Source of the DNA: Chitinophaga caseinilytica | GTDB taxonomy: Bacteria; Bacteroidota; Bacteroidia; Chitinophagales; Chitinophagaceae | Direction: 5' to 3' | Length of the DNA stretch: 64,000 nt | Assembly (NCBI RefSeq): GCF_038396765.1 | Contig: NZ_CP150096.1 | Span: 4,881,001-4,945,000 of the forward strand | Shown: positions 27,119-37,700 of the stretch, one piece after another | Numbering within the stretch: the first letter of the stretch is position 1 | Layout: each line of letters starts with the position of its first letter | The notes under the pieces: model-generated | What the model was told of the DNA's origin: nothing | Database searches by the model: none | What the model saw: the letters and a program-made list of their open reading frames with translations, nothing else | Program-made: the position numbers and the translations under genes

Positions 27119-30100
27119 TTATTTGAGAGACAGCATCACGCCGGCGTTGAATACCCGCTGGATGGGATAACCAAGTCCATTGCCGCCCATTTCCACATCC
27201 CAGAGATTAAATTTGCTGAAGGTGAAAAGATTGTTCCCGTTGAGGTAGAACCGTGCATTGGTAAGCCGCAGCCTTTTCATGAGGTAGGCGGGCAAAGTGA
27301 ACCCGACTTCTGCAGATTTGATCCGTAACAGGGCGCCGTTGCGCATGAACCAGGTGCTCGTCTGGATGTTGTTGTCGTTTTTACCGATGCTCAGCCGCGG
27401 CCAGAGCGCATAAATATTCTGGTTGTCTTCGCTCCAATGGTTATCTGCCCACACTTTCAGCAATTGCCGCTGTTCGTCGATGAAGGGCGAAGTTTTGTCG
27501 GCATCGATCCAGAACGATTCGCGGGCGAGCCCCTGGAAAAATACCGAGACGTCGAACCGGCCGAAGCCGGACGAAACCCCGAAGCCATACACGATCTCCG
27601 GCGTTGTAGGGAAACCGATGGGCGCCTGGTCGAGCTCGGTGATCTGCCCGTCGCCGTTCAGGTCGCGGTACTTGATGTCTCCACCGCCGTAGGGGCCGAA
27701 GTTCTGGCGGGGCGAGTTCCTGGCATCGAGATCGTCTACGAACAGCCGCTCGGCGATATACCCCCATTGCTGCCCGAGCGAGCGGCCCACGTGAAGTTTG
27801 TTGGATTCCTTATACTGGGGCTCCTCATACACGTCGAAGGCGCTGGTGGCGTACGTGAAGTTGGCCATGCCCTTCGCCCACCATTTGCGGGTGATCTGGT
27901 GGTTGAAATCCATCGCAAAATCGATCCCCTGCGAATGCGCTTTCCCCACATTGGCGCGCGACATAGCCGAAAGCCCCATCGTAGTGGGGATCGAGGCGCG
28001 GTCCATCAGGATATTGGACCGGTGCTCCCGGTAAACATCCATTTCGATGTTCAACTTGCCCATTACCGACATTTCCATCCGCAGATTCGTTTTCGCGGCT
28101 TTCTCCCATGTGATGTCGTTATTGGCATACCGGGAAACGCCAATCCCCGACAGCGAGTAATTCTTCAACGTGCCGAACGTCATGCCCAATCCACCGGCTT
28201 TCATGTCTACGTTCGACAGATAGAAGAAACGATCTGTAGGGTCGCCGATCGCATCGTTCCCCACAAGCCCGTACGTGGCCATGAATTTCAACCTGGAAAT
28301 CCAGCTTTTGTATGGCTCCCAGAATTTCTCCTCCGATACCGTGTAACCGACGCCTGCAGACGGGAAGAACCCGAACCGGTGGGATTTATGGAAACGTTCG
28401 GACCCGTTGTACCCGAAGTTGAACTCCAGCGCATACCGGCCGTCATACACATAAGTGGCGCGGCCCGACACACCTACGTTCCGGAAAGGCAGCGAGCCCT
28501 GCAGCGTTCCCGCGTTACCGGTAAGACTGCTTTTGGCAATGCCTACCAATGTGCCGCCCAGGCTATGCACCTTGTCGAACATACGGCTGTAATCGACCGC
28601 CAGCTCGCTGTAAAAATCGGCCGACAGCGATTTGGCACCTTCCTTATAATCGAGGTATTCCGTACCGGCCGGCGCGTCGGACTGCCCGTCTTCCAGGTTG
28701 ATGGGCCGGATGGAATAGCCTTTCGTGGCGTAATCGTAATTGTAAGCGATATAGTAGAACGGATTGTACGCGCGCGAGACGCCAAACGCGCCGTTCCGCT
28801 GCACGTTTATCATTCCCCGGGCAGACAGGCCCTGGGTGATGAAATGCAGTTTCTGGTTCAACCCGATCTGTGCATTGATATTGTAGCGGCTGGACTCCTG
28901 GTAGCCTTTCATGAGGTCCGCATATGGATTGTTATACTTTCCTTCCGCCGCGTTGCCGAACATGATGTGCTTCACGTACCGGGTTTCGTCTGTAGGATGG
29001 TAGTAAGCCGGGAACAACACAGAATTCGACTGCATGATCTGCGCATAAATATCCGCGCCGCCTTTCAACGGGCCGTTATAATCATCGAAGCTGCCAGACA
29101 GCCGCGCGATCATTTCCGTGGTGGGCGTGAGGTTGATGTTGATATTGCTGCGGATGGAGTAGGATTTGAGTTTGGAGTTGCTGTTGAAATTGTTCTTTTT
29201 ATCCACCTTCATGATACCGTTATCGATGTTCATGGAACCTGAAACGTAATAACGCGCCACTTTTCCGCCGCCGCTGAGGCTGAGATTGAAGCGCTGGTTG
29301 TTCGTGGAATTCTTCAGCAGCATTTTCTGCCAGTCCGTCGAAGGGAAAACCACCGGATCTGTGCCTTTCCGGGTATTTTCGATCTTGTCTTTGGAATACA
29401 GCAGCCCGCCCAGCGGGTTCCTGGTGAGGATGGCTTCGTTGGCGAGCTCCATGTAGGTGATGGGGTCTGCCATTTCCACGTTGCGGGTAGATTGGGAAAG
29501 GGAATTTTCTGCGCGGAACGAAAGCGTGACGCTTCCCTCCTGCCCCTGTTTGGTGGTGATGAGGATAACGCCGTTGGCGCCTTTGGAGCCGTAGAGCGCC
29601 GTAGCCGTTGCGTCTTTCATGATGGAAAAACTCGCGATGTCGTCTACCTGCAGCCGCGCCAGGTCGGTGGAGGAGGATTCGATATTATCGATGAGGATAA
29701 GGGGGATTTGCGGTATCCGAATGTGGTTACGCCCCGCACGAAGAAATCGGCGTTATCGAAGCCCGGTTCGCCGCTGCGCTGGAAGGCGATCACACCCGCC
29801 AGGCGCCCTGCCAGTGCGTTCGTTAGGTTACTGACGGGGATTTTCAGCTCGGAGGGTTTGATGGTGGTTACCGCCCCTACAACTTCCGACTTCTTCTGCC
29901 GCCCGTGCGCTACGATCACCACTTCTTCCACTTTCCCTTCTACCGGCTTCAACGCAACCAAAACGGGCCCGCTGCCGGTTACTGCAACATCCTGCGGCTC
30001 ATATCCGATGTAAGATACCACGAGCACAGCGCCTTTTTCGGGCACTTCGAGGGTAAACCGGCCGAGCGCGTCGGTGGCTACGCCTTTCGCCGTGCCTTTC

Positions 30101-30570
30101 AGTTTAACGGTCGCCCCCGGCAAGGGCATGCCATGCTCGTCTGTGACGGTGCCTTTCAGCGTGATGACGGTCATTTCCGGGACGGGGCCGGGCGCCGCGG
30201 CGCGGGGAACGGCTTTGGTGATGACGATGGTGCGGTCTACGATCGCGTAATCAAGCTGCAATCCCTCCAGGCAGCTTTTCAATGCGACATCGAGCGGCTT
30301 GTCGCGGATGTCCACATCGATCCGGCCCGCATCTTTCAACAATTCATCTTCAACGAAGAACTGCATGCTGGTTTGCCGGTTGATTTCCCGGAAGATCTGT
30401 TTCAACCGCATATTCCTGCCCGACAGGGTGATCTGCTGACTGTAGCTGCTGGCGCTAACCTGCATACAGACCCCGGTTAATAAAAATGCCGCTGTTAGTT
30501 TCATGGCCAATTTTGAATAGAAGCGATTACCGGGCCGCCATGGCCGGTTCGACTTTGGTTGTAAATGCAT
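27119..30570 (-). pseudogene. SusC/RagA TonB-linked outer-membrane transporter with STN domain, frameshifted in the plug
   Basis: The first 308 residues hold an N-terminal extension, signal peptide (MKLTAAFLLTGVCMQVSAS), STN domain (RIDVDIRDKPLDVALKSCLEG), carboxypeptidase-regulatory-like domain (LKGTVTDEHGMPLPGATV) and the first part of the plug (ALAGRLAGVIAFQRSGEPG, FFVRGVTTFGY). The frame then fails. The second part starts in the other frame with LILIDNIESSSTDLARLQVDDIASFSIMKDATATALYGSKGANG and continues through the barrel to 27119. One extra C in the five-C run (plus-strand G at 29701-29705) gives RKSPLILIDN. The repaired protein has about 1150 residues. It leads the second SusCD locus. 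Confidence 0.9.
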
Positions 30571-30715
30571 ACATTTGTTTTAGGCCGTTTTGCTTTGGCA
30601 TCACGGTAGTTGGTTGATAAATAAACTTTCCGACAATCGTTTATGACCGGCTTCATCTGCCGGCGTCACCCAATGGCATAGCCGTTCCGTCTTCCTCACG
30701 GAACGGTTTTTTATT
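30570..30715 (+). ncRNA. candidate cis-antisense RNA opposite the susC leader (PUL 2)
   Basis: A perfect plus-strand -7 box (TACATTTG, 30570-30577) overlaps the complement of the susC start codon, exactly as in PUL 1. An intrinsic terminator (ccgttccg/cggaacgg then TTTTTTATTTT) follows at 30681-30715. The predicted RNA of about 130 nt would pair with the susC leader. No -33 element stands out and there is no direct evidence of expression. Confidence 0.4.
30681..30715 (+). terminator. intrinsic terminator on plus strand between fecR and susC
   Basis: The stem ccgttccg...cggaacgg with a nine-base loop is followed by TTTTTTATTTT. Both flanking genes are on the minus strand. Confidence 0.6.
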
Positions 30716-30745
30716 TTGGGCGCAGCCAGAATTTTGAAATTCGGG

Positions 30746-31885
30746 TTATTGTTTTACCAGGATTATCCTGCCATTCAACTCACATTTTACGCCGGCCAAC
30801 TGCATGTATTTCAGTACGTCCCCGAGGCTTCCGCTCCGGCGCATGATCCCTGAAAACCTCCGTCCGGCGGCACTTCCGGCGTACTGGACCTCCACATCGT
30901 ACCATCGGCCGACTTCGCGCATAATATCTCCCAGCAGCTGGTTATCGAAATGGAACATCCCGTTCCTCCAGGCCGTGGCGGCTTCTACATCGGCCGGCGC
31001 CACGGTTAACACGCCCTGCCGGGATACGCCCTGCTCGCCGGGCCGCAGCATCGCACTGTCGGCCCCTGCGGCAAACCGCACCGACCCTTCCACCAGCGTC
31101 ACTTTCGTGTCTATCTCGTCTGCATATGCTTTCACGTTAAACTTCGTTCCCAGCACGGAAACTTTCATCCCGCTTGCCCGCACTTCGAAAATCGATCCCT
31201 GCCGTTTCGCCACTTCGAAATAGGCCTCACCGCTGACTTCCACCGTTCTCACTTCGCCGAACACGGTCGGGAAGCGGATGGAGGAAGCTGCATTTAGCCA
31301 GGCCCTGCTCCCGTCGGGAAGCACGATGGCATAGGTGCCGCCCTTCGGTGTGACGATCGTATGGAAAACTGGTTCCGCATCCACCGCCTGCTTTTTATAC
31401 GACAACATTCCGCTATCGACTTTAGACACGGCCGCTCCGCCCTGCTGCGCCAACATGCCGTTCCCCGCGCTATCCAGCTGTATGACTTCGCCGTTCCCCA
31501 GAACGAGCACGGCCTTGTTACCTGCCGGAACAGGCGGCGCGGTCCATTTCACCTGTACCAGGCCCGTTTCGGAACGCCCTGCGTTCAGTGCCCACAAGCC
31601 CCCGACCATCAGCAAAACCGCCGCAGCCGCGGCAGGCAGCCAGCGATACACGCGCGCCCGGCGGTGCATCGGCAGGTGGGCGAACAAGCGGCTGCGCAAC
31701 TCCGCGTCCGTAAAACCGTCGAACCGGCCGGAAGCCAGGTCTTCGGCCAGGCGATCATCCAGCTCATCGATATGGTCTGGCAACAAGCGGAACAGTGCGT
31801 CTGACTCTGCATCGGTCAGGTTACCGCTGAGGTATTTTCGCAACAGGATGCTGAACTCCGGGCTTGCGCCGTTTTCATGCTTCAT
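30746..31885 (-). CDS. FecR-family anti-sigma factor
   Basis: A 379-residue anti-sigma factor: cytoplasmic N-terminus (ILLRKYLSGNLTDAESDALFRLL), membrane helix (WLPAAAAAVLLMVGGLWAL), FecR domain (TIVTPKGGTYAIVLPDGSRAWLNAASS, VEVSGEAYFEVAKRQG, VLGTKFNVKAYADE) and C-terminal DUF4974 domain (IMREVGRWYDVEVQYAG, VLKYMQLAGVKCEL). It lies between its sigma factor (37 nt upstream) and the STN-bearing SusC, completing a trans-envelope signalling chain for PUL 2. Confidence 0.95.
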   Translation of the reverse strand: MKHENGASPEFSILLRKYLSGNLTDAESDALFRLLPDHIDELDDRLAEDLASGRFDGFTDAELRSRLFAHLPMHRRARVYRWLPAAAAAVLLMVGGLWALNAGRSETGLVQVKWTAPPVPAGNKAVLVLGNGEVIQLDSAGNGMLAQQGGAAVSKVDSGMLSYKKQAVDAEPVFHTIVTPKGGTYAIVLPDGSRAWLNAASSIRFPTVFGEVRTVEVSGEAYFEVAKRQGSIFEVRASGMKVSVLGTKFNVKAYADEIDTKVTLVEGSVRFAAGADSAMLRPGEQGVSRQGVLTVAPADVEAATAWRNGMFHFDNQLLGDIMREVGRWYDVEVQYAGSAAGRRFSGIMRRSGSLGDVLKYMQLAGVKCELNGRIILVKQ

Positions 31886-31922
31886 GGAACATCAGGTATG
31901 TGATCAGGTATAAAGACACCGG

Positions 31923-32534
31923 TTAAGACAAAGTGTACCAGTGCCAGTGATAAATTTCTGCGGCGAGGAGGAAAATGAGTTGGACGGCATGTCCCTGTTT
32001 TTTTACATAAGCGCGGATAAAGGCCATCGCTCTGGCGAGGTGGTTCCGTACCGTGTTCCGCGAAAGCCCCAGTTCGGCGGCGGCATCGTTGAGGCTGATA
32101 CCCTGCTCCTGGGTAAGGCGAAATACGGCCCGTTGCTGGGCCGGCAACTGCAGCAGGGCCTCTTCCAGTATCTCGAGGGATTGTTTGCGGATGATGGCGG
32201 ATACCGGTGCCGGCGGACCAGCTTCGTCCCCGGCCAGTAACTGTTCCCGGATGAATGCGCGTTCCCTGGCGATATTGCGCAAAACATTGAGCATATGATT
32301 GCGCGTGAGGATAAAGATGTAAGATTCCAGCTGGTTGACGGCAGGAAGGGAAGCGCGTTTGGTCCAGAGTTTCAGGAAAACGTCCTGCACGGCTTCTTCT
32401 GCCAGCGTATGCGACTTTGTGTAAGCTACGGCCACTCCATAGATCCTGTCGGAATATCGTTCGAAGAGCCGGCGGAAAGCAGGCTGGTCGCCATTGGCCA
32501 GCAGTTCCAGGTAATTATGGGTTTCAGCGATCAC
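31923..32534 (-). CDS. ECF RNA polymerase sigma-70 factor (FecI-like)
   Basis: A 203-residue ECF sigma factor with region 2 (AFRRLFERYSDRIYGVAVAYTKS, AEEAVQDVFLKLWTKR, YIFILTRNHMLNVLRN) and region 4 (LQLPAQQRAVFRLTQEQGISLNDAAAELGLSRNTVRNHLARA). It is the first gene of PUL 2. The 278 nt between it and the FecR gene ending at 32813 hold no gene that I can support. Confidence 0.95.
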   Translation of the reverse strand: MIAETHNYLELLANGDQPAFRRLFERYSDRIYGVAVAYTKSHTLAEEAVQDVFLKLWTKRASLPAVNQLESYIFILTRNHMLNVLRNIARERAFIREQLLAGDEAGPPAPVSAIIRKQSLEILEEALLQLPAQQRAVFRLTQEQGISLNDAAAELGLSRNTVRNHLARAMAFIRAYVKKQGHAVQLIFLLAAEIYHWHWYTLS

Positions 32535-32812
32535 GTGGAGTACATTGAAAAATTAGACGATACCTATTTCAGTCCTTGTTTCATGGCAACACGTGAATGG
32601 CGGCAGGGGCTTCAGCCTTCGTGGACCAGGCACCCGGCCCGGCAGCATATAGCATCGGTGCGTTCATATCGTCTGCGGTTAGTGGTGTTTGCACGGGATA
32701 ACGATGCCCGTATTCCGAAGATACCCCGTAAACACAGGCCGGATCTGGCCGATTTTGATGATTTTTGATGCTTTTTTTGCGGATACCGGAGGGGGAAGAG
32801 CACGCAAAGACG

Positions 32813-33901
32813 TTACTGAACGGGAAGCACTTTCAACAAAAGCGTTCCCTCTTCGGTGAAGTTATGTGTCAGCGTACCGGTGGCTGAAAGTTGTTGCAGG
32901 AATGCGCTCAGGGGCAACTGCCGGTCGAGGCGACAGGAGAACCGGGCCACCCCTTCTACCTGCACTTTCAGGCCGTACCATTGCCCGATTGCGTCGGCGA
33001 TGGCGGACAGCGATGCGTCTTCAAAATAATAGGCACCTTCCTTCCAGCCAACGACTTCCCGCGTTGTAAATCCTTGTTCGGTCATACCCCCGCTTTCCGT
33101 CCAAGAAGCTTCCCGGCCGGGGGACAATTGCAATTCCAATCCATTCCGCCGGACTTTCACGGCGCCGCTGAGCAGGGAAACACTTGCTTCACCGGGTTTA
33201 TAGGCTTTCACATTGAAAGTAGTGCCGAGAACGGTCACTTCTCCCCCGCCCGACCGTACCACGAACGGCCTTTCGGGATCGGGCGCCACATCGAAAAAGG
33301 CTTCGCCGGTCAGTTCCACCGTTCTGCCGCCAGCTCCAAAATCTGCCGGAAAACGCAGTGTGGAGGCGGCGTTCACCCAAATGGTGGATCCATCGGGCAG
33401 TTTCACGCGGTAGTCTCTGCCGGGGGGAACGTATAGTGTGTTCATTTTGCCCGTAGGCGCATCTTCCGCCGGGGCGATCTCCATGCCGGAGGGCTCCATA
33501 TTCAGGCCCTTGACAGCAGCCGGCGCGCCGGCCAGAATCTCCCGGCCGCCGGCCAGAACGAGCCGTACTTCCGCGGAAGCGATAGTTGCGGCGGCGGGTG
33601 CGGCAGGGCGGAACAGGAAATAACAGATGCCCATCCCTATGGCAGCAGCGGCAGCAACGGAGTAATACAGCTTCCGGCGGCGTGCAACGGGCTTCACCGG
33701 AAGGGATGGCCAGTCGATCGCTGAAGCGCGGGCAAACCCGTTGGCCAGGTCGCCATCGCTGAAGCGGGCGCGGTATGCGTCCCAGGTTTGCCGGACGGAG
33801 GGGTCCGTGGCGATCCGGTCTTCGAGCAGACGGTCGTCTTCCGGAGCAATTACCCCTCCCAGCTTTTCGCTCATCAACTGCATTAAATATTCTTCTTCCA
33901 T
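32813..33901 (-). CDS. FecR-family anti-sigma factor
   Basis: A FecR-type protein, shorter at the N-terminus (EEEYLMQLMSEKLGGVIAPEDDRLLE), with a membrane helix (LYYSVAAAAAIGMGICYFLF), FecR domain (TLYVPPGRDYRVKLPDGSTIWVNAAST, VELTGEAFFDVAPDPERPF, VLGTTFNVKAYKPGE) and a C-terminal DUF4974 domain (IADAIGQWYGLKVQVEG, FLQQLSATG). The start at 33901 is preferred over 33922 because MEEEYLM matches the family. It forms a pair with the sigma gene just upstream. No SusC follows on this strand; the nearest SusC diverges at 34786 and is the likely partner. Confidence 0.93.
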   Translation of the reverse strand: MEEEYLMQLMSEKLGGVIAPEDDRLLEDRIATDPSVRQTWDAYRARFSDGDLANGFARASAIDWPSLPVKPVARRRKLYYSVAAAAAIGMGICYFLFRPAAPAAATIASAEVRLVLAGGREILAGAPAAVKGLNMEPSGMEIAPAEDAPTGKMNTLYVPPGRDYRVKLPDGSTIWVNAASTLRFPADFGAGGRTVELTGEAFFDVAPDPERPFVVRSGGGEVTVLGTTFNVKAYKPGEASVSLLSGAVKVRRNGLELQLSPGREASWTESGGMTEQGFTTREVVGWKEGAYYFEDASLSAIADAIGQWYGLKVQVEGVARFSCRLDRQLPLSAFLQQLSATGTLTHNFTEEGTLLLKVLPVQ

Positions 33902-33925
33902 GCTATTTCGGTAACAAAACACGAA

Positions 33926-33955
33926 ACCGGCCTCCGCGGGTGAATGCGGAGCCGG
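33926..33955 (-). terminator. GC-rich hairpin between sigma and anti-sigma genes
   Basis: On the minus strand, a stem ccggctccgc/gcggaggccgg (one bulge) begins at the sigma stop codon, followed by a T-rich stretch (tttcgtgttttg) and then the FecR start. It may be an attenuator that lowers anti-sigma expression relative to sigma. Confidence 0.4.
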
Positions 33956-34492
33956 CTATTTCAACATGCCGCGCAGATCGCGCAGCGCCAGCGTCATATG
34001 TTTCTTGACGGATTCCTCGCTGATGCGGAGCGCCCGGGCGATCTCGCGGCGGGAACGCTGTAAAATATATCCCATGAGAAAAACCTTCCCCCGCATTTCC
34101 GGCAATTTGCCGATGGCTGTTTTCAGGCGTTCCTGCAATTCTTTTTCGGCGATACGGTCGTTGGCCTCCACCATACCGGGCATGGGCAATTGCGCCTGCC
34201 GTTTCCTCATCACCTTATTCCGTTCCAGCCGGTTGAAACAACGGTTGCGGATGCTGACGTAGAGGAAACCCTTGAGATGCCGCAGATCGGTGAATTCGCG
34301 CTGCATTTCCTTCTGCCAGTAATCGAGAAAAAACTCCTGCACGATCTCTTCAGCTTCCGCTTCATTTTCGAGAATGCCCAAAGCAGCCACCCACAACCAT
34401 TTCCGGAATGCGGTATAGATGTATTCGAATGCTGCGGCATCTCCCTTCCGGAGCAGTTGCAACAAATCGTTCGGCTGATCTGCGAATGTCAT
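33956..34492 (-). CDS. ECF RNA polymerase sigma-70 factor (FecI-like)
   Basis: A 178-residue ECF sigma factor with region 2 (AFEYIYTAFRKWLWVAALGIL, AEEIVQEFFLDYWQKE, GFLYVSIRNRCFNRLE) and region 4 (IGKLPEMRGKVFLMGYILQRSRREIARALRISEESVKKHMTLAL). It is transcribed away from the SusC gene at 34786 with a 293-nt AT-rich gap between them. With its FecR neighbour it probably controls that SusC operon (inference from position and from the STN domain in SusC). Confidence 0.94.
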   Translation of the reverse strand: MTFADQPNDLLQLLRKGDAAAFEYIYTAFRKWLWVAALGILENEAEAEEIVQEFFLDYWQKEMQREFTDLRHLKGFLYVSIRNRCFNRLERNKVMRKRQAQLPMPGMVEANDRIAEKELQERLKTAIGKLPEMRGKVFLMGYILQRSRREIARALRISEESVKKHMTLALRDLRGMLK

Positions 34493-34785
34493 AGCATATT
34501 GTATCTACCGGCGTGTGAAAATACAGTGCCTCACACTGTTTGCGCAACAGACCGGAAAATGATAAAAAAAACTTAATGCTGGAGAAAAAAGGTGTCCGCT
34601 AAACGGAAAAGAAAGTATGTTGCTAAGATACTACATCCGGCTTAACAATTAGTTCAAATTGCCGCGTTAACCCATCGGATTTTTTTCCTGTCTTATAAAA
34701 AAACCGCGCTTTCAGAAAAACCGCGAATGTTCGAGCTTCAAAAAAAACGATCACAACCTTAACTAACGTTTAACAACCGAACCTC

Positions 34786-37700
34786 ATGAAATTAGCTCCT
34801 GCCAAGGCATTGCGCTTATGCGCGATGTTATGTACCATGCTGTGCCTGTACGTTTCGGCACAGGCCATTCCGCCGGAATACAAGGTTACGCTGAAAGCGA
34901 ACCAGCAGGAAATGAAGACCGTTCTTCGTGCCATCGAAGACCAGACCGGACTTTATTTCATGTTCAACACCAACATGATCCAAATGCAGGAAAAAGTGAG
35001 CATCCATGTGCAATCGGTGAAGCTGGAAGATGTGCTGCAACAGTTGTTCGCTTCGCGCGGCATCAGCTGGTCGATCATCCAGAAAGCCATCGTGCTGAAA
35101 AATGCGGCGGCCACGCCTGCTCCTAAAAAAGAACCGGTGATGCGGGCGGTCAGCGGCACCGTTTCCGACGAAAACGGCTCCCCATTGCCCGGCGCCACGC
35201 TGCTGATCAAGGGCACCAACATCGGTACCCTTTCCAACGCCAACGGCGGGTTCGTCCTCCCCGGCGTGCCAGCCAGTGCAACGGTGCTGCTGGCGCGCTT
35301 TACCGGGTTCAAACCCCTGGAAATGCCCATCGGTGACGATCCTATCAAGGTGACATTGCAGCGCAGCGTGAGCAACCTCGACGAAACGGTCGTAGTCGCC
35401 TACGGCACCACCACCGAACGCTCCACTACCGGCGCCATCAGCGTCGTGAAAGGAGAACAGATCCAGACACTGCCCAACCGCTCGTTCGACAAGAGCCTCC
35501 AGGGCCTGGTGCCGGGGCTTCGCATTTCCGGGGGCACCGGGCAGCCCGGCGGCGGCCTCAGCAACATGGTGCTCCGCGGGATATCCACGGGCACCGAAGC
35601 ACTTGGCGGGTCTACCGTCCGCAATCCGCTCATCGTGATAGATGGTGTCCCGGTTTTGCAAGACCCGTTTTCCCTCATGGAAACCGTCGACACCTATACG
35701 CCGGTCAGCAACCCGCTTGCACAGATCAACCCGGCCGACATCGCCGAAATCAGCGTGCTCAAAGATGCCGCGGCCATCGCGCTGTACGGTTCCAAGGCCA
35801 GCAACGGCGTGATCGTAGTAACCACGAAAAAAGGGACCGTTGGAAAAGCCACTTTCACCTTCAATCAGCAAACGGATTTCAGCTCCCGCCCTCCCGCGAA
35901 AATCCGGTTCATGGACCAACAGGAATACCTGAAATTATTGTATGAGACCTACCGGCAAACCGATCCCGTCCGCAACACCGACAGCTACATCCGTGCCGAC
36001 CTTTTCAAAAAATTCCCCTACCGCGTCAATGGGCCGGATACTTCTTTTTACGATGCGACCGACTGGAAAAAACTCCTGTACCGGGATGCCGCCGTTACCC
36101 TGGCCAACAATCTTTCCATTTCCGGAGGTTCCAACACCCAGCGGTATTACATCAACCTGGAGCATACCCACCAGGACGGGATCGCCCGAAGCACGGGCTT
36201 CAACCGCTCATCCCTCCGTGTGAACCTCGATAACAAACCGGCGAACTGGATCAAACTGGGGGTCAATTCCACGCTGTCCTACACCACACAGTCCATCGCC
36301 GACAACACCGAATTTTCCAGCTCCGGCATCGGGCTTACCGACGCACTGTCTCCCCTGATCCCCAACCGGCTGGACAACGGCAACTATAACCTGCTGCTTT
36401 CCTGGGGCGCCAATGCTGCGGGCTCGCTCACTACGCAGAACCCCGCTGCCGCCAATGAGTTCAATTTTCACCGCACCAAAGCCCACCGCGCCCTGGCCAG
36501 TCTGACCAGCGAAATTTCCTTTCTCCGGTATTTCAGTTTCAATACTTTGCTCGGTGTCGATTTCATGCAAACGGAAACGCGCAAGAAAAACAGCCCCATG
36601 TTCCGCGGGCCGGCCGGCTTCGGCTCCCTTTCCAATTACGATGTGCGCAGAAGCGGCATCGTTTCCACCAACACCCTTAATTTCAACAAGCTGATCGGCC
36701 GATTTCACCACATCAGCGCGCTACTTTCCCAGGAAGCGCGCATCCAGGAAGAAAACAACAGCCAGATTTCGGCAAAGGCGACGGACGCATACACCAATCC
36801 CGACCTGAACGATATTTCCAGCCAGGGATACAACCGCGCATCGGCCATCCAGCGGTCCAGCAGCACGAAACTGCTATCCCAATTCGGCCAGCTGGAATAC
36901 AATTTCCGTGAAAAATATTACCTGTCCGGCAGCTGGCGCCGCGACGGCGTTTCGGTTTTCGGCAGCAACAATCCCTGGGCCAACTACGGATCGATCGGCG
37001 GCGCCTGGATCGCCTCATCGGAAAGGTTCCTGCAAAACATCACGCCCGTGGTCAACTTCCTGAAATTCCGCGGAAGCATCGGCCTGTCGGGCAATACCGC
37101 CGCGCTGAATTCCTATATGGCATATCAGCAACTCTATAACTTCACCTACCTGGGAAAAACGGCGCTGGTGACCGACGGCTCTACGCCCGGCAACCCGTCT
37201 ATCGAATGGGAAAAAACCAGTCAATGGGACGCCGGCATGCAGATGGGGCTCTTCAACAACCGGATTTACCTGGAAGCCGACTATTACTATAAATTCACGA
37301 AGAACCTCATTTTCAGTGCGCCACTGCAAAGCTTTACGGGCTTCCTGAGCGTGAACGATAATATCGGCGACATGCGCAACAGCGGAATAGAACTGTCGCT
37401 TAAGGCGGATGTGCTACGGAATACCCGGTTGAAGTGGAACCTTTCCGCCAACTGGTCGCGCAATTCGAACAAACTGATAAAGGCCAACGGGCAACACTTC
37501 CTTACGCTCATCAATCCGTTGATGGCAATAGAAGTGGGAAGGGAATTTTCGTCGTTTTACCTCCCTGTTTGGGCCGGGGCAAACCCGGACGACGGCAAAC
37601 CGCAATGGCTGAATGCGGAAGGCAAACCCACCGGTGTATATACCGAAGCCGCCAAACAATTCCAGGGGCAATCCCAACCGAAAGGCTTCGGCGCAGTCAC

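Noticed and set aside
27437..29242. Plus-strand open frame of 601 codons opposite the second SusC
   Set aside because: Antisense shadow of the barrel region of SusC.
29695..29710. Phase-variable tract switching SusC on and off
   Set aside because: G5 is short for slipped-strand variation, and five other genes show the same type of lesion at other runs, which points to sequencing error.
32535..32812. Small genes between the second sigma gene and the third FecR gene
   Set aside because: Short open frames on both strands lack signals, sensible composition or start context.
34493..34785. Antisense RNA opposite the third SusC start
   Set aside because: No TAnnTTTG on the minus strand at the SusC start and no hairpin with U tract in this gap, unlike the other two loci.
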